Source of the DNA: Streptomyces sp. NBRC 110028
Lineage (GTDB): Bacteria > Actinomycetota > Actinomycetes > Streptomycetales > Streptomycetaceae
Direction: 5' to 3'
Length of the DNA: 64,000 bases
Assembly (NCBI RefSeq): GCF_001417735.1
Contig: NZ_BBUZ01000023.1
Coordinates: forward strand, 347,570-411,569
Shown: positions 7,947 to 16,700 of the stretch, piece after piece
How the letters are laid out: the number at the start of each line of letters is the position of its first letter
How positions within the stretch are numbered: the first letter of the stretch is position 1
Notes under the pieces: model-generated
Told to the model about the DNA's origin: nothing
The model's database searches: none
The model's input: the letters and a program-made list of their open reading frames with translations, nothing else
Program-made: the position numbers and the translations under genes

Positions 7947-9161
7947 TCAGAAGTCTTCTTCCTCATACAGGGCCTCGGTGATAGCCAGCGCGAGGACCTC
8001 TGGGGTGCCCTCGTAGATACGGGCGCCGAAGGACTCACGCACGAGCTTCTCCATCCCGTACTCGCGCAGGTAACCACGGGCGCCCATCAGCGACATGGCC
8101 TCCTGGGTCACCTCGATGGCGGTGCGGTCGGCGAAGAGCTTCGCCGTGGCCGGCGCGAACACCGGCGCCGGAATCTCGGTGTCGGCGGCCTGAGCCGCCT
8201 GGAGGTACATCAGCCGGGACGCCTCGATCTTGGAGGCCATCTCGGCGAGCTTGCGGGCAGAGAACTGATGCTTGTACAGGGGGATGCCGCCCTGGACGCG
8301 GTCGGCGCACCACTGCTTGGCGATGTCGAAGGCGCCACGGGCGATGCCGGTGGAGAGGGCGGCAACGGTGGCGCGGGCCATGTTCATCTGCTGGATGTTG
8401 ATGAGCATGCCGTTGCCCTCGCCCCCGACGACATTCTCCGCGGGCACGCGGACATTGTCGAAGATCAGCTCGCTTCCGAGGCAGGCGCGGTAGCCCATCT
8501 TGTCGGCGACCGGACCGCGGGTGACGCCGGGAGAGTCGAGCGGGACGATGAACGCGGTGAGTCCGGTGGCGCCGGGGTGTCCTTCGATGTTGGCGTAGAT
8601 GGAGCCGAACTCCGCCACCTTGGCATTGGTGATGAACCGCTTGCGGCCGCTGAGGAGGTAGCTGTCACCGTCCTTCCGGGCCCGCATGACGTCCCGGGCG
8701 TGCTCGGCGTTCTCCGGTATGAGCAGATCGCACCCCGCCTCGTCCTCGGTGATGCCGTTGCAGGCCAGGACCGGCTCGTCGCCGGAGAACAGCGGCAGGA
8801 AGCGGGACTGGAGATTGGTGTCCGCGGACAGCAGGACGGGCGCCTGCCCCAGGAGCGTGGCGCCGAAGATCAGTGCGGTGCCGGCGCAGGCCGCGGCGAT
8901 CTCCTCGAGCGCCACGGCAACGCCGAGGACACCGAGGCCAAGGCCCCCGTACTCCTTGGGGACCACGAGACGCAGCAAACCGGCCTCGTGCCCCTTGCGG
9001 ACCAGCTCCCAGTCGAAGTCCTCCGCCGCGGCGCGGTCGTTGTCCGCGACGCGGGGACGGACCTCCTTCTCGACGAAATCCCGTACGTGCTGACGGAGTT
9101 CCTGGATCTGGAGCGGTTCGGTGAGGAAGTCGACAGGCTCAAGGCCGGCGGTGTTGTTCAT
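7947..9161 (-). CDS. Acyl-CoA dehydrogenase (FAD-dependent)
   Basis: The 404-aa length is typical of the family. The N-terminal helical domain (about residues 15-130), the middle beta domain with ACNGITEDEAGCD and SGRKRFITNA (about 140-180), and the C-terminal helical domain are all present. The catalytic base is the Glu of IYEGTPEV, near residue 385, as in short/medium-chain enzymes. The reaction would be alpha,beta-desaturation of an acyl-CoA or acyl-carrier thioester with FAD. I chose the ATG of MNNTAGLEP; frames reaching further upstream would run into the SCP2 gene. It lies 71 bp after the SCP2-like gene and one base before the acyltransferase-like gene. In this setting it more likely tailors a specialised acyl substrate than serves bulk beta-oxidation. 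Confidence 0.92.
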   Translation of the reverse strand: MNNTAGLEPVDFLTEPLQIQELRQHVRDFVEKEVRPRVADNDRAAAEDFDWELVRKGHEAGLLRLVVPKEYGGLGLGVLGVAVALEEIAAACAGTALIFGATLLGQAPVLLSADTNLQSRFLPLFSGDEPVLACNGITEDEAGCDLLIPENAEHARDVMRARKDGDSYLLSGRKRFITNAKVAEFGSIYANIEGHPGATGLTAFIVPLDSPGVTRGPVADKMGYRACLGSELIFDNVRVPAENVVGGEGNGMLINIQQMNMARATVAALSTGIARGAFDIAKQWCADRVQGGIPLYKHQFSARKLAEMASKIEASRLMYLQAAQAADTEIPAPVFAPATAKLFADRTAIEVTQEAMSLMGARGYLREYGMEKLVRESFGARIYEGTPEVLALAITEALYEEEDF

Positions 9162-9232
9162 GACTCTACGGTGCTCTTTCGTGTTGCCTGGCAGGGGGTT
9201 TTCAAGATCACGTACGGGGCTCCCCGCACGGG

Positions 9233-9622
9233 TCAGACGGGCAGACCTTCCGATGCGGCGATGTCGGGATACTGGTCGAACGCGGGCTGCAGCAGCGGGA
9301 CGAACTCGAGCACCTTGGACACGCTGCCCTTGATACGGACCTTTCCGGTGGCGAGGGCCACAGGCATCAGCAGCTTCCCCAGCCACAGGCTGTGTGCCGT
9401 GTCGCAGCTCATCTTGATGCGGATATTGGCGGGCTGCGAGGGAGCGCCGTCCTGCACCGCGTCCGGCGTGACGGAGAGTTCGATATCCGGTTTCGTCTGG
9501 ATGAGGTGCAGCGTGATACCGGCGTCACGCATCCGCTGGGTGAATGTTTCGTCCTTCAGCAGAAGGCCGAAGAGGTCCGTGAAAATGCGGCGTGCTTGAT
9601 CACTGGATTCAAACACAGGCAT
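9233..9622 (-). CDS. SCP2 sterol/lipid-binding domain protein
   Basis: The 129-aa single-domain protein resembles the SCP2 sterol-transfer fold: an N-terminal helix pair (QARRIFTDLFGLLLKDETF), alternating beta strands (ITLHLIQTKPDIELSV, NIRIKMSCDTAHSLWLG) and the closing segment ATGKVRIKGSVSKVLEFVPL. That last segment matches the G-K-(V/I)-x-(V/I)-x-G end of SCP2 domains. Such domains hold acyl-CoA or sterol-like ligands. The ATG follows GAGGAGACTGTC, a good ribosome site. It is the first gene of the acyl-CoA dehydrogenase/acyltransferase/ThiF operon, and could present a lipid substrate to those enzymes (inference). Confidence 0.82.
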   Translation of the reverse strand: MPVFESSDQARRIFTDLFGLLLKDETFTQRMRDAGITLHLIQTKPDIELSVTPDAVQDGAPSQPANIRIKMSCDTAHSLWLGKLLMPVALATGKVRIKGSVSKVLEFVPLLQPAFDQYPDIAASEGLPV

Positions 9623-10436
9623 GACAGTCTCCTCGTATCGAGATGATGGAATGACGCCCGTGACCGGGCACGCGCGGGAGTGGGCAGGAAGGTGAAAGGG
9701 CGGCGCAGGCCCCTCTTGCTCTGGAACCCGCGGGCAGAACGCGCACAGCGGCCGCCGCGTACAACATTTTTCCGTTTCCCCGATTCCCACTTTCTCCGCA
9801 CCGAGCCCTCCGACTCCCGCGAGGGAGGGGGAGGTCCCCGGGCGGCGACCACCGGTATACCGCATCCGGTCACATACTCATATTCGGTCGCCGACGCTCG
9901 GTCAGTGCGATTGGACCATGGCACCAAGGCCCCGCCGCGTCAAGTTACTTGCTGGTCACACGCCTGAAGCTCAACAGTCGCTCAGATACCGGGCGCAGGA
10001 GCGAAGACGTCGACCCGCCCCCGTCGTCACTCCTGGCACGCAAGACGTACCGGAAGGCCATCAGGTTTCAATTGGGCGCGCACTGAACGCATTTGACGGC
10101 AACGGCAGGCGTGCCGACCCCCTCGCACCGGGACCGGGAGCGGAAACCGGAAAGCGCTTTCCCCCTTGATACCGACCGAGATGGCCGGCTCCAAGCCGGT
10201 CGGATACCACACCGCCGAAAGGCGTTCCCGCGCGCCCGTGAGCCGCGACATGTAGTGAAACCTCTAGTTCGCGGCTGTAGTAAGATCCCTAATCCAAGCC
10301 CCGGTCCCGGCGAGGGCATCCGGGTCGGCGACCGCCGCACCGCACGCGTTTTGAGATGCGCTTCGGCGAGATATGCGCGGCCGGACGCCTCCGAAGGCCA
10401 CGGGGTCATCAAGACCGGACGCCTGAATCCGTGAGT
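9623..10436. other. 814-bp stretch without a supported gene; upstream region of the SCP2 operon
   Basis: No frame on either strand has convincing composition, start or ribosome site. It is less GC-rich in places (around 9760-9790, 9860-9890 and 10240-10310). It holds an inverted repeat, GCCGCGA at 10252-10258 with its complement at 10269-10275, and a small hairpin CCGGCT/AGCCGG near 10183-10200. The promoter of the minus-strand operon must lie here, but no strong -35/-10 pair stands out. I looked for a tRNA or small RNA gene and found none I can support. Confidence 0.5.
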
Positions 10437-11330
10437 TCACCCCGGCCCCTTACGGGCACCGAGCAGATGGCGCGTCGACTCCGCGGCGCGGACCGCCGCG
10501 TCCCCACAACAGTTGTTGAACAGGACGTGAACTTCGTCGGCATGGCCGGCCATGCCGCGCAGGCGCGGAGCCCATTCCTCCAGTTCCCCGGGCGCGTAGG
10601 TGTGACGGAAGCGCTCCTCCTTGGTGCCGGTGCCCCAGGCATTGTTGCGGCCGTGGAAGCGGACTACCGCCAGGTGGGGTGAGGTGACGGGGGTGACCGG
10701 GGGGATCGAGGTGGGGAGGGTCTGGACCACGTCCACGGCTACGGCGGACATGCCCCAGCCCCTGAGCATCGCCTCGGTCTCGGCTCGCTCGCCGTCCTGC
10801 CACCAGCCGGGGTGGCGGAACTCCACGGCGACCGGCCACCCGGCCGTACGGCGTGCGCATTGGGCCAGGAACGCCTTCGACCGTGCGTCGCCGGGGGCGA
10901 ACCAGGGCGGGAACTGGAAGAGGAGGGTGCCGAGGCGCCCAGCCTTCTTCAGCGGTTCGAGCGCTCCGGTGAAGCGTTGCCACACCTCGTCCAGCAGCGC
11001 CGGGTCGATGGCCCGGTGCCCTGCCCGGCAGCCACCGGACAGGGCGGGACGCAGGTCGGCGGGCAGGGCGTTCGGGGTCGTCGGGTGGCCGGTGAGCAGG
11101 GAGAACGCCTTGACGTCGAAGCGGAAACCGTCCGGGGTGCGCTCGGCCCACAGGGCGCTGTTGCGGGTGCTGGGCAGCGCGTAGTACGTGGCGTCGACCT
11201 CGACCACGGGGAACTGGGCGGCGTAATACCGCAGTCTGCCCTCGGCATCGCGCTGCCCCGGCGGGTACCAGCCGCTGGACAGCAGCGCGCGATCCGTCCA
11301 TGAACAGGTGCCGACCAGAATCTCACCCAT
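10437..11330 (-). CDS. DUF72 (YecE-like) family protein
   Basis: The 297-aa protein begins MGEILVGTCSWTD and continues with YYAAQFPVVEVDATYYALPS, GFRFDVKAFSLLTGHP and VAVEFRHPGWW. These are the conserved blocks of the DUF72/YecE TIM-barrel family. The acidic and aromatic residues around the barrel opening are kept, but no enzymatic activity has been established for the family. I chose the ATG at the conserved MGE; the longer frame adds 12 non-conserved residues. It is divergent from the GTG-started hypothetical gene at 11535 and appears monocistronic. Confidence 0.88.
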   Translation of the reverse strand: MGEILVGTCSWTDRALLSSGWYPPGQRDAEGRLRYYAAQFPVVEVDATYYALPSTRNSALWAERTPDGFRFDVKAFSLLTGHPTTPNALPADLRPALSGGCRAGHRAIDPALLDEVWQRFTGALEPLKKAGRLGTLLFQFPPWFAPGDARSKAFLAQCARRTAGWPVAVEFRHPGWWQDGERAETEAMLRGWGMSAVAVDVVQTLPTSIPPVTPVTSPHLAVVRFHGRNNAWGTGTKEERFRHTYAPGELEEWAPRLRGMAGHADEVHVLFNNCCGDAAVRAAESTRHLLGARKGPG

Positions 11331-11534
11331 GCCCTGCCGACTACCCCAGGTCGGGGTCGACGGCACCGCCGGGTCCGAACCTCACGCGTCGCGTACGTTT
11401 CGACCGCGACCACGAAGTCCCGCTGGGCTTCCCACCGACCGGGAACGCTGGCGCCGTACCGTGACACATGGTCAAGGGCTGACAGTGGCGTTGAAGGACA
11501 CACGTGCGGCGCCGCACACCTTCCGGGAGGACCT

Positions 11535-12356
11535 GTGTTTCCGCCTACCGTCATTGTGGGTCTGCACGGAACCCTCAAGCGCGATGCGTGGTTCGACCAG
11601 GTCGTGGAGCAGGACGACGAACGTTCCGTTGAGGAGGATCTTCTCGGGCTCGCGATTGATCGGGCTGGTTCCTACGGCTGGCAGTCCCTGACGAGCCGGC
11701 TTCACGAGGGTGGAAAGGTCATCGCCCGCCATGAGCCCACTTCCTGGGCCCAGGAGGAGGTCGGCGGCGACTGGACGCAGGATGGCAGGGTCCATCAGCT
11801 GGCCTGGCTGCGGGCTGGAGTCCTTACCGATCCTCCGCGCCTCGGCCTGCCCGTCCGGCCGATCGCTTTGGTGTTGGCCGAGACGCTGGCTCGCGTGGGC
11901 ACGGTGACGTTCACCGGCCTGCACGCCCTGCTGCCGCTGCGGGCGGCCGAACGCAACACGGCTTTCCACCAGACCGAGTTGGCACCGTGGTTCGGCCTGG
12001 CCGATCCGGATGCCCGGTACGAGGTGGTGGTCACCGTCTCCTGCCACCCCCAGGAGGGCGGGGCGGGCGAGCGGGATGTGATGGCCATCTGTGAAGCGGT
12101 GCGGGAGATGGCGCAGGGGGCGGTGGATGTCTCCGTCTCCGTGGCGGGAGGCGATCTGCCGGGGTTGGATCTCGATCTCGACCGTGTGCCGCACACCGAG
12201 GGGATGCGTGAGGTGATGCGGTTGAGCTGCCGTACGCGGGAGTGGTCACCGGACATCGCGGTGTGGCTGGTGGAGATGGTCGCTGACGGTTCGCGTGGGG
12301 CGGGGCGGTCCGTGCCGGCCGTGGTGACGGTCTCGTTGGCATCTGCCCCGACCTAG
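11535..12356 (+). CDS. Conserved hypothetical protein (273 aa)
   Basis: I do not recognise a family. The GTG start has GGGAGG four bases upstream, and the plus-frame composition is consistently protein-like while the opposite frames are Arg/Ser-rich shadows. The protein has no signal peptide or membrane segment. It contains acidic and aliphatic blocks (LGLPVRPIALVLAETLARVG, DARYEVVVTVSCHPQEGG, EAVREMAQGAVDVSVSVAGG) suggesting a soluble alpha/beta fold. It is divergent from the DUF72 gene and followed, after 150 bp, by a strong hairpin. No function is proposed. Confidence 0.65.
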   Translation: MFPPTVIVGLHGTLKRDAWFDQVVEQDDERSVEEDLLGLAIDRAGSYGWQSLTSRLHEGGKVIARHEPTSWAQEEVGGDWTQDGRVHQLAWLRAGVLTDPPRLGLPVRPIALVLAETLARVGTVTFTGLHALLPLRAAERNTAFHQTELAPWFGLADPDARYEVVVTVSCHPQEGGAGERDVMAICEAVREMAQGAVDVSVSVAGGDLPGLDLDLDRVPHTEGMREVMRLSCRTREWSPDIAVWLVEMVADGSRGAGRSVPAVVTVSLASAPT

Positions 12357-12506
12357 GGGCAAGGGCGCGTTTCGCACTGGCTCCGTCGGGCCGGCTGCGG
12401 CATTGGGAGCGCGCCCATATCCCCTTCACTCCCTCACGAACGACGGAGGAAGATCACGCATTCCTGTGCAGCGACGTCAACTTCTCCTGAGCCGCCGCCC
12501 GTCGCG

Positions 12507-12535
12507 CCCCGCCGGAGCCATCGCCTCCGGCGGGG
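12507..12535. terminator. Hairpin between the 11535 gene and the lipoprotein gene
   Basis: A perfect 11-bp stem (CCCCGCCGGAG with CTCCGGCGGGG) encloses a 7-base loop and is followed by TTCG. It lies 75 bp before the lipoprotein start, so it can terminate the upstream unit or act in the lipoprotein leader. Confidence 0.65.
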
Positions 12536-12609
12536 TTCGACGATTCGGCGGTCTCGTCCGGCGTATCCGGGGAACTAGGTATCCCCAGTCGTTGAGAGGA
12601 GTTGGAGAC

Positions 12610-13464
12610 ATGACTCACTTGGCCGGCGGGATACGGGCGGGCGCGATCGGTGCCGTGGGGCTCCTCGCGTGCGGCGTGCTGACCGCGTGTGGGAGCGACG
12701 GCGACTCCGGGGGCAAGGACCGGAAGACCTCGTCGGCGGCGGCGAGCGGCGGTGGAAGCGGCAACGGCGGCACGACCGCCGTCCGCACCGCGTACCGCAA
12801 GACCGCCGAGGAGGAAACGGCGCGGATGACCCTCCGGACGGAGACGTCGGCCGCCGGGAAGTCGGCGGTCGCGCGGGGTGAGGGGGCCATCGACCTCGAG
12901 GACGGCGACAGCACCATGACCATCAGCGCCGGTGGTCAGAAGGTCGAGCAGCGCGTCGTCGACAAGGTGGTCTACCAGAAGCTTCCCCCCAAGCAGCGCG
13001 CGCAGGTGCCCGGTGACAAGCCGTGGATCAAGATCGATCTGAAGAAGGCGGCCGCCGAGCAGAACAGCGGCAGCAGCAACCAGATCAACGACCCCGCGCA
13101 GTCCGCGTCGTACGCCAAGGGCATCACCGACCGGAACACCGAGAAGGTCGGCACGGGCACGGTCGACGGTGTGAAGACCACCCGCTACCGGGTCACCGTC
13201 GACATCGACAAGCTCTCCGGCGCCGCCGCGTTGAAGCGCCAGGTCGGCCCCACCGTCCCGATGGACGTCTGGCTGGACGACCAGGGCCGCATCCGCCGCC
13301 AGCAGATCACCATGAACATCAAGCCCACCGATCAGCCGAAGGGGACGGCCGCCCCGAAGAAGCTGACGGTGCGCACGCTGATCGAGTTCTCCGACTTCGG
13401 CACCGAGGTCGACCCCAAGGCCCCGCCGGCGGGGCGGACCACCGACATGACGGGCAAACGGTGA
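12610..13464 (+). CDS. Secreted lipoprotein, LppX/LprAFG-like
   Basis: The 284-aa precursor has a lipobox, GVLTAC (Cys about residue 24), after a short basic N-terminus and hydrophobic core, then a Ser/Gly-rich spacer. The mature part reads as a beta-rich domain with ARMTLRTETS, DGDSTMTISAGG, RVVDKVVYQKLP, and TVDGVKTTRYRVTVD followed by MDVWLDDQGRIRRQQITM. These are features of the LppX/LprAFG lipoprotein superfamily, which binds lipids at the outer face of the membrane. The ATG follows AGAGGAGTTGGAGAC. The ligand is unknown. Confidence 0.85.
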   Translation: MTHLAGGIRAGAIGAVGLLACGVLTACGSDGDSGGKDRKTSSAAASGGGSGNGGTTAVRTAYRKTAEEETARMTLRTETSAAGKSAVARGEGAIDLEDGDSTMTISAGGQKVEQRVVDKVVYQKLPPKQRAQVPGDKPWIKIDLKKAAAEQNSGSSNQINDPAQSASYAKGITDRNTEKVGTGTVDGVKTTRYRVTVDIDKLSGAAALKRQVGPTVPMDVWLDDQGRIRRQQITMNIKPTDQPKGTAAPKKLTVRTLIEFSDFGTEVDPKAPPAGRTTDMTGKR

Positions 13465-13571
13465 GCGAGCATCCTCCTTGAAAATGGCCTTTTCCGCCGC
13501 ACAGGGCGGCGGGCGCGTCACCTCATCGAGATCTCAACCGGGGTGCTCCTCGAAAACGCAGGCCGAGCAGA

Positions 13572-15245
13572 TCACAGTCCCCGGTGGTCCAGGATGCGCA
13601 TCAGGTTGCGCTTACGCTTCTGCTCCGTGCGGAGCCGGGCGACGTACGCGGTGAAGTCGTGCGGCGTGCCGAGTTCTTCGTGGCAGGCACGGGCCTTGGT
13701 CAGCAAGTCGGCGATCCGGGCGTAGGTGCCGTTGCCGGTGTGCCGGCAGCACGATTCGATCTGCCGCGTGTAGACCGCGAGCGCCTCGGCGGGCCGTGTG
13801 GTCGCCGAGGCGTCCGCGAGCCGCAGCAACTGGTCAGCGGTGGCCAGACCGGGTGCGGCCGCCCACGCGGCGTCGAAGTCGGCGTCATCGGTCAGCGCGT
13901 CGATGAGGACCGCGCCGCCCCACTGGCGTTTCCGGTTCCCCTCGGCGTCCACGCGGAGCTGCTCGAGTGCGGGCGGCCGCTCGGTGTCCCAGAGTCCGAC
14001 CGCTCGGGCGGCGGTGCGCAGCGCACGGTAGGTGTGCAGGGACCGGTCCGACTGGAAGTGGTCGCGGCGGACGGTGAGGGCGTCGGCGGGGCGGCCATCG
14101 CGCGCGTAATGTGCTGCGAGGTGGTCGACGAGGCCGCGATGGGGACGTTCGTCCTCGGCCGCGGCATGGCGCAACCCGCGTTCGGCCCACTCCAGGGCCT
14201 CGTCAGGACGCCCTGCCGCGTCGAGTTCCTCGGCGATCGTCAGGTGGGTGTATCCGTTGGCCTCGAGCGAGGCAGCACGGACAGCGATCAGCTCGTCCAG
14301 GTTGCCCACGGCCCGCGCCAGGGACTCCAGGAGGGACCGTTCCGCCGAGCCGGACGGATTGCGGCGGTGGGCCTCCGCTGCCAGGGCGCGCAGCGCGGCC
14401 AGACCTTGGACGCCCAGGACCTCACGGTAGTCGGCCGGTTCGACCTCGAGGTATTCTCCGCCGTCGCCGAGGCAGTGGTCGATCAGCCACTGGGCGGTCT
14501 CGTCCGGGTCGGGCGGTGCGGCGAAGCAGGCGGCCAGGTGTGCCCGCTCCAGGTCCTCGGCGGCTTCGGCGATGCTTCCGTCGGAGTCGTCCGCCGTCTC
14601 GTACACACCCACCACCCGGCGGATGCCCTCCCGGGCCACGGCCACCGCGACGGCGCCGTGCCCGTCCGCCGCGAGGTCGCGGATCGCCTGTGCCGCGCGG
14701 GTGACCTGGGCGGCGTAGCCAGGGGCGTCCTCGTAGGCGATGTATCCGTACTGGGTGAAATCGGCCGGGTCGAGCAGGGCGGTGATGTCGGCGCGGACCG
14801 CGCTGGTGTCACCGCCCGCCGCCGCCACCCGCAGCGCCAGCTTGTTCTTGAAGTCCGCGTCCTCGGCGAGCCGTTCCCTCACCAGCCTCAGCAACTCGTC
14901 CCGGCCGAGTCCGTCGAGCCAGGTGTCCAGCGCGGCATCGCGCATGACCGCTTCCTCGCGCAGTGCGGGCAATCGGTCGGCTTCGCGCAGCGCGGTGAGG
15001 GCGACGGCGACGCAGTGCTTGCAGAAGTGGCCGTCCTCGCCGTACGGGCAGGTGCAAGCGGCTCGCAGGCCGTCTTCGTCTTCCAAGGCGACGCTGTAGC
15101 GCTCCGTGCCCTGCACGCGCGCGCTGATGCGCCGCGAGTCGACGTGCAACGGGCCTACCGCGTCCACATAACCGAGGCCGCGCTCGTAGGACCGGGGGCC
15201 GGCGAGCCGGCGCACGTCCGACTCCGTGTAACGGGCAGCGCTCAT
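13572..15245 (-). CDS. SWIM zinc-finger protein
   Basis: This is a 557-aa cytoplasmic protein. Residues about 55-85 form the SWIM motif CxCx(n)CxH: ACTCPYGEDGHFCKHCVAVAL. The rest is helical, with repeat-like pieces that resemble TPR units (EELDAAGRPDEALEWAERGL, HYARDGRPADALTVRRDHF). SWIM domains bind DNA or proteins. Streptomyces has several such long SWIM proteins, usually of unknown role. The ATG of MSAARYTESDV was preferred to one six codons upstream because the family normally starts there. It is convergent with the lipoprotein gene and divergent from the secreted EEP hydrolase. Confidence 0.85.
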   Translation of the reverse strand: MSAARYTESDVRRLAGPRSYERGLGYVDAVGPLHVDSRRISARVQGTERYSVALEDEDGLRAACTCPYGEDGHFCKHCVAVALTALREADRLPALREEAVMRDAALDTWLDGLGRDELLRLVRERLAEDADFKNKLALRVAAAGGDTSAVRADITALLDPADFTQYGYIAYEDAPGYAAQVTRAAQAIRDLAADGHGAVAVAVAREGIRRVVGVYETADDSDGSIAEAAEDLERAHLAACFAAPPDPDETAQWLIDHCLGDGGEYLEVEPADYREVLGVQGLAALRALAAEAHRRNPSGSAERSLLESLARAVGNLDELIAVRAASLEANGYTHLTIAEELDAAGRPDEALEWAERGLRHAAAEDERPHRGLVDHLAAHYARDGRPADALTVRRDHFQSDRSLHTYRALRTAARAVGLWDTERPPALEQLRVDAEGNRKRQWGGAVLIDALTDDADFDAAWAAAPGLATADQLLRLADASATTRPAEALAVYTRQIESCCRHTGNGTYARIADLLTKARACHEELGTPHDFTAYVARLRTEQKRKRNLMRILDHRGL

Positions 15246-15579
15246 AGGCCAATCCAATCGCACACAGCCGACTCCGGTCCGCCTTCTACCTCCGTACGCC
15301 CCTGGGCGATAGGCTGCCAGTCCGCTCCATGCTCTGGCGAATGCCGGTCAGGCTTTGCCCAACGCCTCGCGCACGTCATGTGTGAACGACTGCCATGACG
15401 CGAGCTGCTTGACAGGCCCTTCGCGAGTTGAACTCCCCAAGCTCAACGTCGCTTGAGCCGCCTCAACCGACCCACAAGATGCGACAATGGCTCGGCGCCT
15501 GATACCCGCGAGCCAAATCAAGTTGAGGGTACCCTCTGCATCTCCTGCAAGAGAATTATTTCAGCCAAGGAGCGTTTGC
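15246..15579. other. 334-bp divergent intergenic region
   Basis: No gene is supported here. The region has lower GC near 15430-15560 and a 12-base palindrome GAGGGTACCCTC at 15525-15536, close to the start of the plus-strand hydrolase gene and a possible regulator site. Nothing else stands out. Confidence 0.45.
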
Positions 15580-16497
15580 ATGGAATATTCACATCCTTCC
15601 CCCCGCCGTATCAGCCGGAGAGCTTTATTAGCAGCGGCTATCGTCGCACCCCTCGTCAGCACAGCCCTGATCACCCCGACCGCATCGGGCGCCGAAGCGG
15701 ACTCGCCGGTGTTGCAGATCATGACGTACAACCTCGAGGGTCGGGGCACCGCCGGACCAAGCTGGAAGCACCGCAGGCCGGTCGAGCGTGCGATGTTGCG
15801 GCAGGCGCAGCCACACATCATCGACACGCAAGAAGGCGACCACAGGCAGGTGAAGCAGGTCGCTGTTGACCTCGGCGAGAACTACGGATGGATCGGCAAG
15901 GGACAAAACGGCGGCCACAAGGGGATTATCAACGCGATCTTCTTCGACAAGCGCCGCCTGAAGGTCCTCGGGCACAACACGTTCTGGCTCTCAGCCACAC
16001 CCACCAAGGTCGGCTCGAACACGTGGGGCGCCAAGCACATCCGCACCGCCACCTGGATCCACTTCCAGGACAAACAAGACAGCGGCCGCGACTTCTACGT
16101 CCTCAACACCCACTTCGACAACGGAAAGGGACAGCACTCCGACGACGTACGTCTCAAGAGTGCCAACCTCGTAGGAAAGTGGATTTCCCGCCTCCCCGCC
16201 TCCAAACCAGTTTTGGTGTCCGGCGACTTCAACTCCGCCGCGGAGAAGACTCAGGTCTACACCCGGCTGCTCAACCGCAGCGGACTCGTCGACACCTGGA
16301 AAACCGCCACTACACGCGCCAATGAGTACGGCACGCACACGGGACACAAGGCACCCAAACCGAACGGCGGCCGTATCGACTGGATCCTCTCCGATCCAAA
16401 GGTCACGACCGATCACACGGAGACCAACATCTTCTCCAAGGACGGCCTGACCCCCAGCGATCACCTACCCGTGCAGGCATGGGTCCGCCTGCGATAA
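15580..16497 (+). CDS. Tat-exported endonuclease/exonuclease/phosphatase-family hydrolase
   Basis: The 305-aa precursor has a twin-arginine signal, SRRALLAAA, in the first 35 residues and an apparent cleavage after TASGA. The mature protein has the EEP fold motifs in order: IMTYNLEG, DTQEGD, NTHFDNG, VSGDFNSA and PSDHLPVQ. They supply the Asn, Glu, His, Asp/Asn and Asp-His of the metal-dependent active site. Family members cleave DNA, phosphodiesters or sphingomyelin; the substrate is not decided here. The ATG follows AAGGAG by 7 bases. Its codon use is less GC-extreme than neighbours, with several A/T-ending codons. Confidence 0.87.
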   Translation: MEYSHPSPRRISRRALLAAAIVAPLVSTALITPTASGAEADSPVLQIMTYNLEGRGTAGPSWKHRRPVERAMLRQAQPHIIDTQEGDHRQVKQVAVDLGENYGWIGKGQNGGHKGIINAIFFDKRRLKVLGHNTFWLSATPTKVGSNTWGAKHIRTATWIHFQDKQDSGRDFYVLNTHFDNGKGQHSDDVRLKSANLVGKWISRLPASKPVLVSGDFNSAAEKTQVYTRLLNRSGLVDTWKTATTRANEYGTHTGHKAPKPNGGRIDWILSDPKVTTDHTETNIFSKDGLTPSDHLPVQAWVRLR

Positions 16498-16510
16498 GCG
16501 GGGCCGGCCG

Positions 16511-16700
16511 TTACGGGAGGAGGACCCGCCGGGCGGGGATCCCGGCAGTGCTCGCCTGCGGCTCCAGCGGCACTACCTCGCCGGTGGGGGTGACGTAGGA
16601 CAGGCACAGCTCGGGGCGGCGGTTTTTCGCAGGTTCACGACGTGGAATGCATGCCGGGATCCCCGAGCGGGGATCGGCGCTGAAGTGGCGACGACCGCGC
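16511..16700 (-). pseudogene. Possible gene remnant (C-terminal coding-like frame without start)
   Basis: A minus frame ending at TAA (16511-16513) reads RRPELCLSYVTPTGEVVPLE and on to RRVLLP. It has protein-like composition but no usable start; an in-frame stop lies near 16722, and the next gene ends at 16701. Inverted copies of a CCGGGATCCCCG-like sequence occur within it. It may be a decayed gene end; no family was recognised. A chance open frame is a real alternative. Confidence 0.2.

Noticed and set aside
10093-10434. Open frame of 113 codons in the intergenic region
   Set aside because: Arg/Pro-rich composition, no ribosome site and no family; a minus frame there with GLEPAIS-like text is likewise chance reading.
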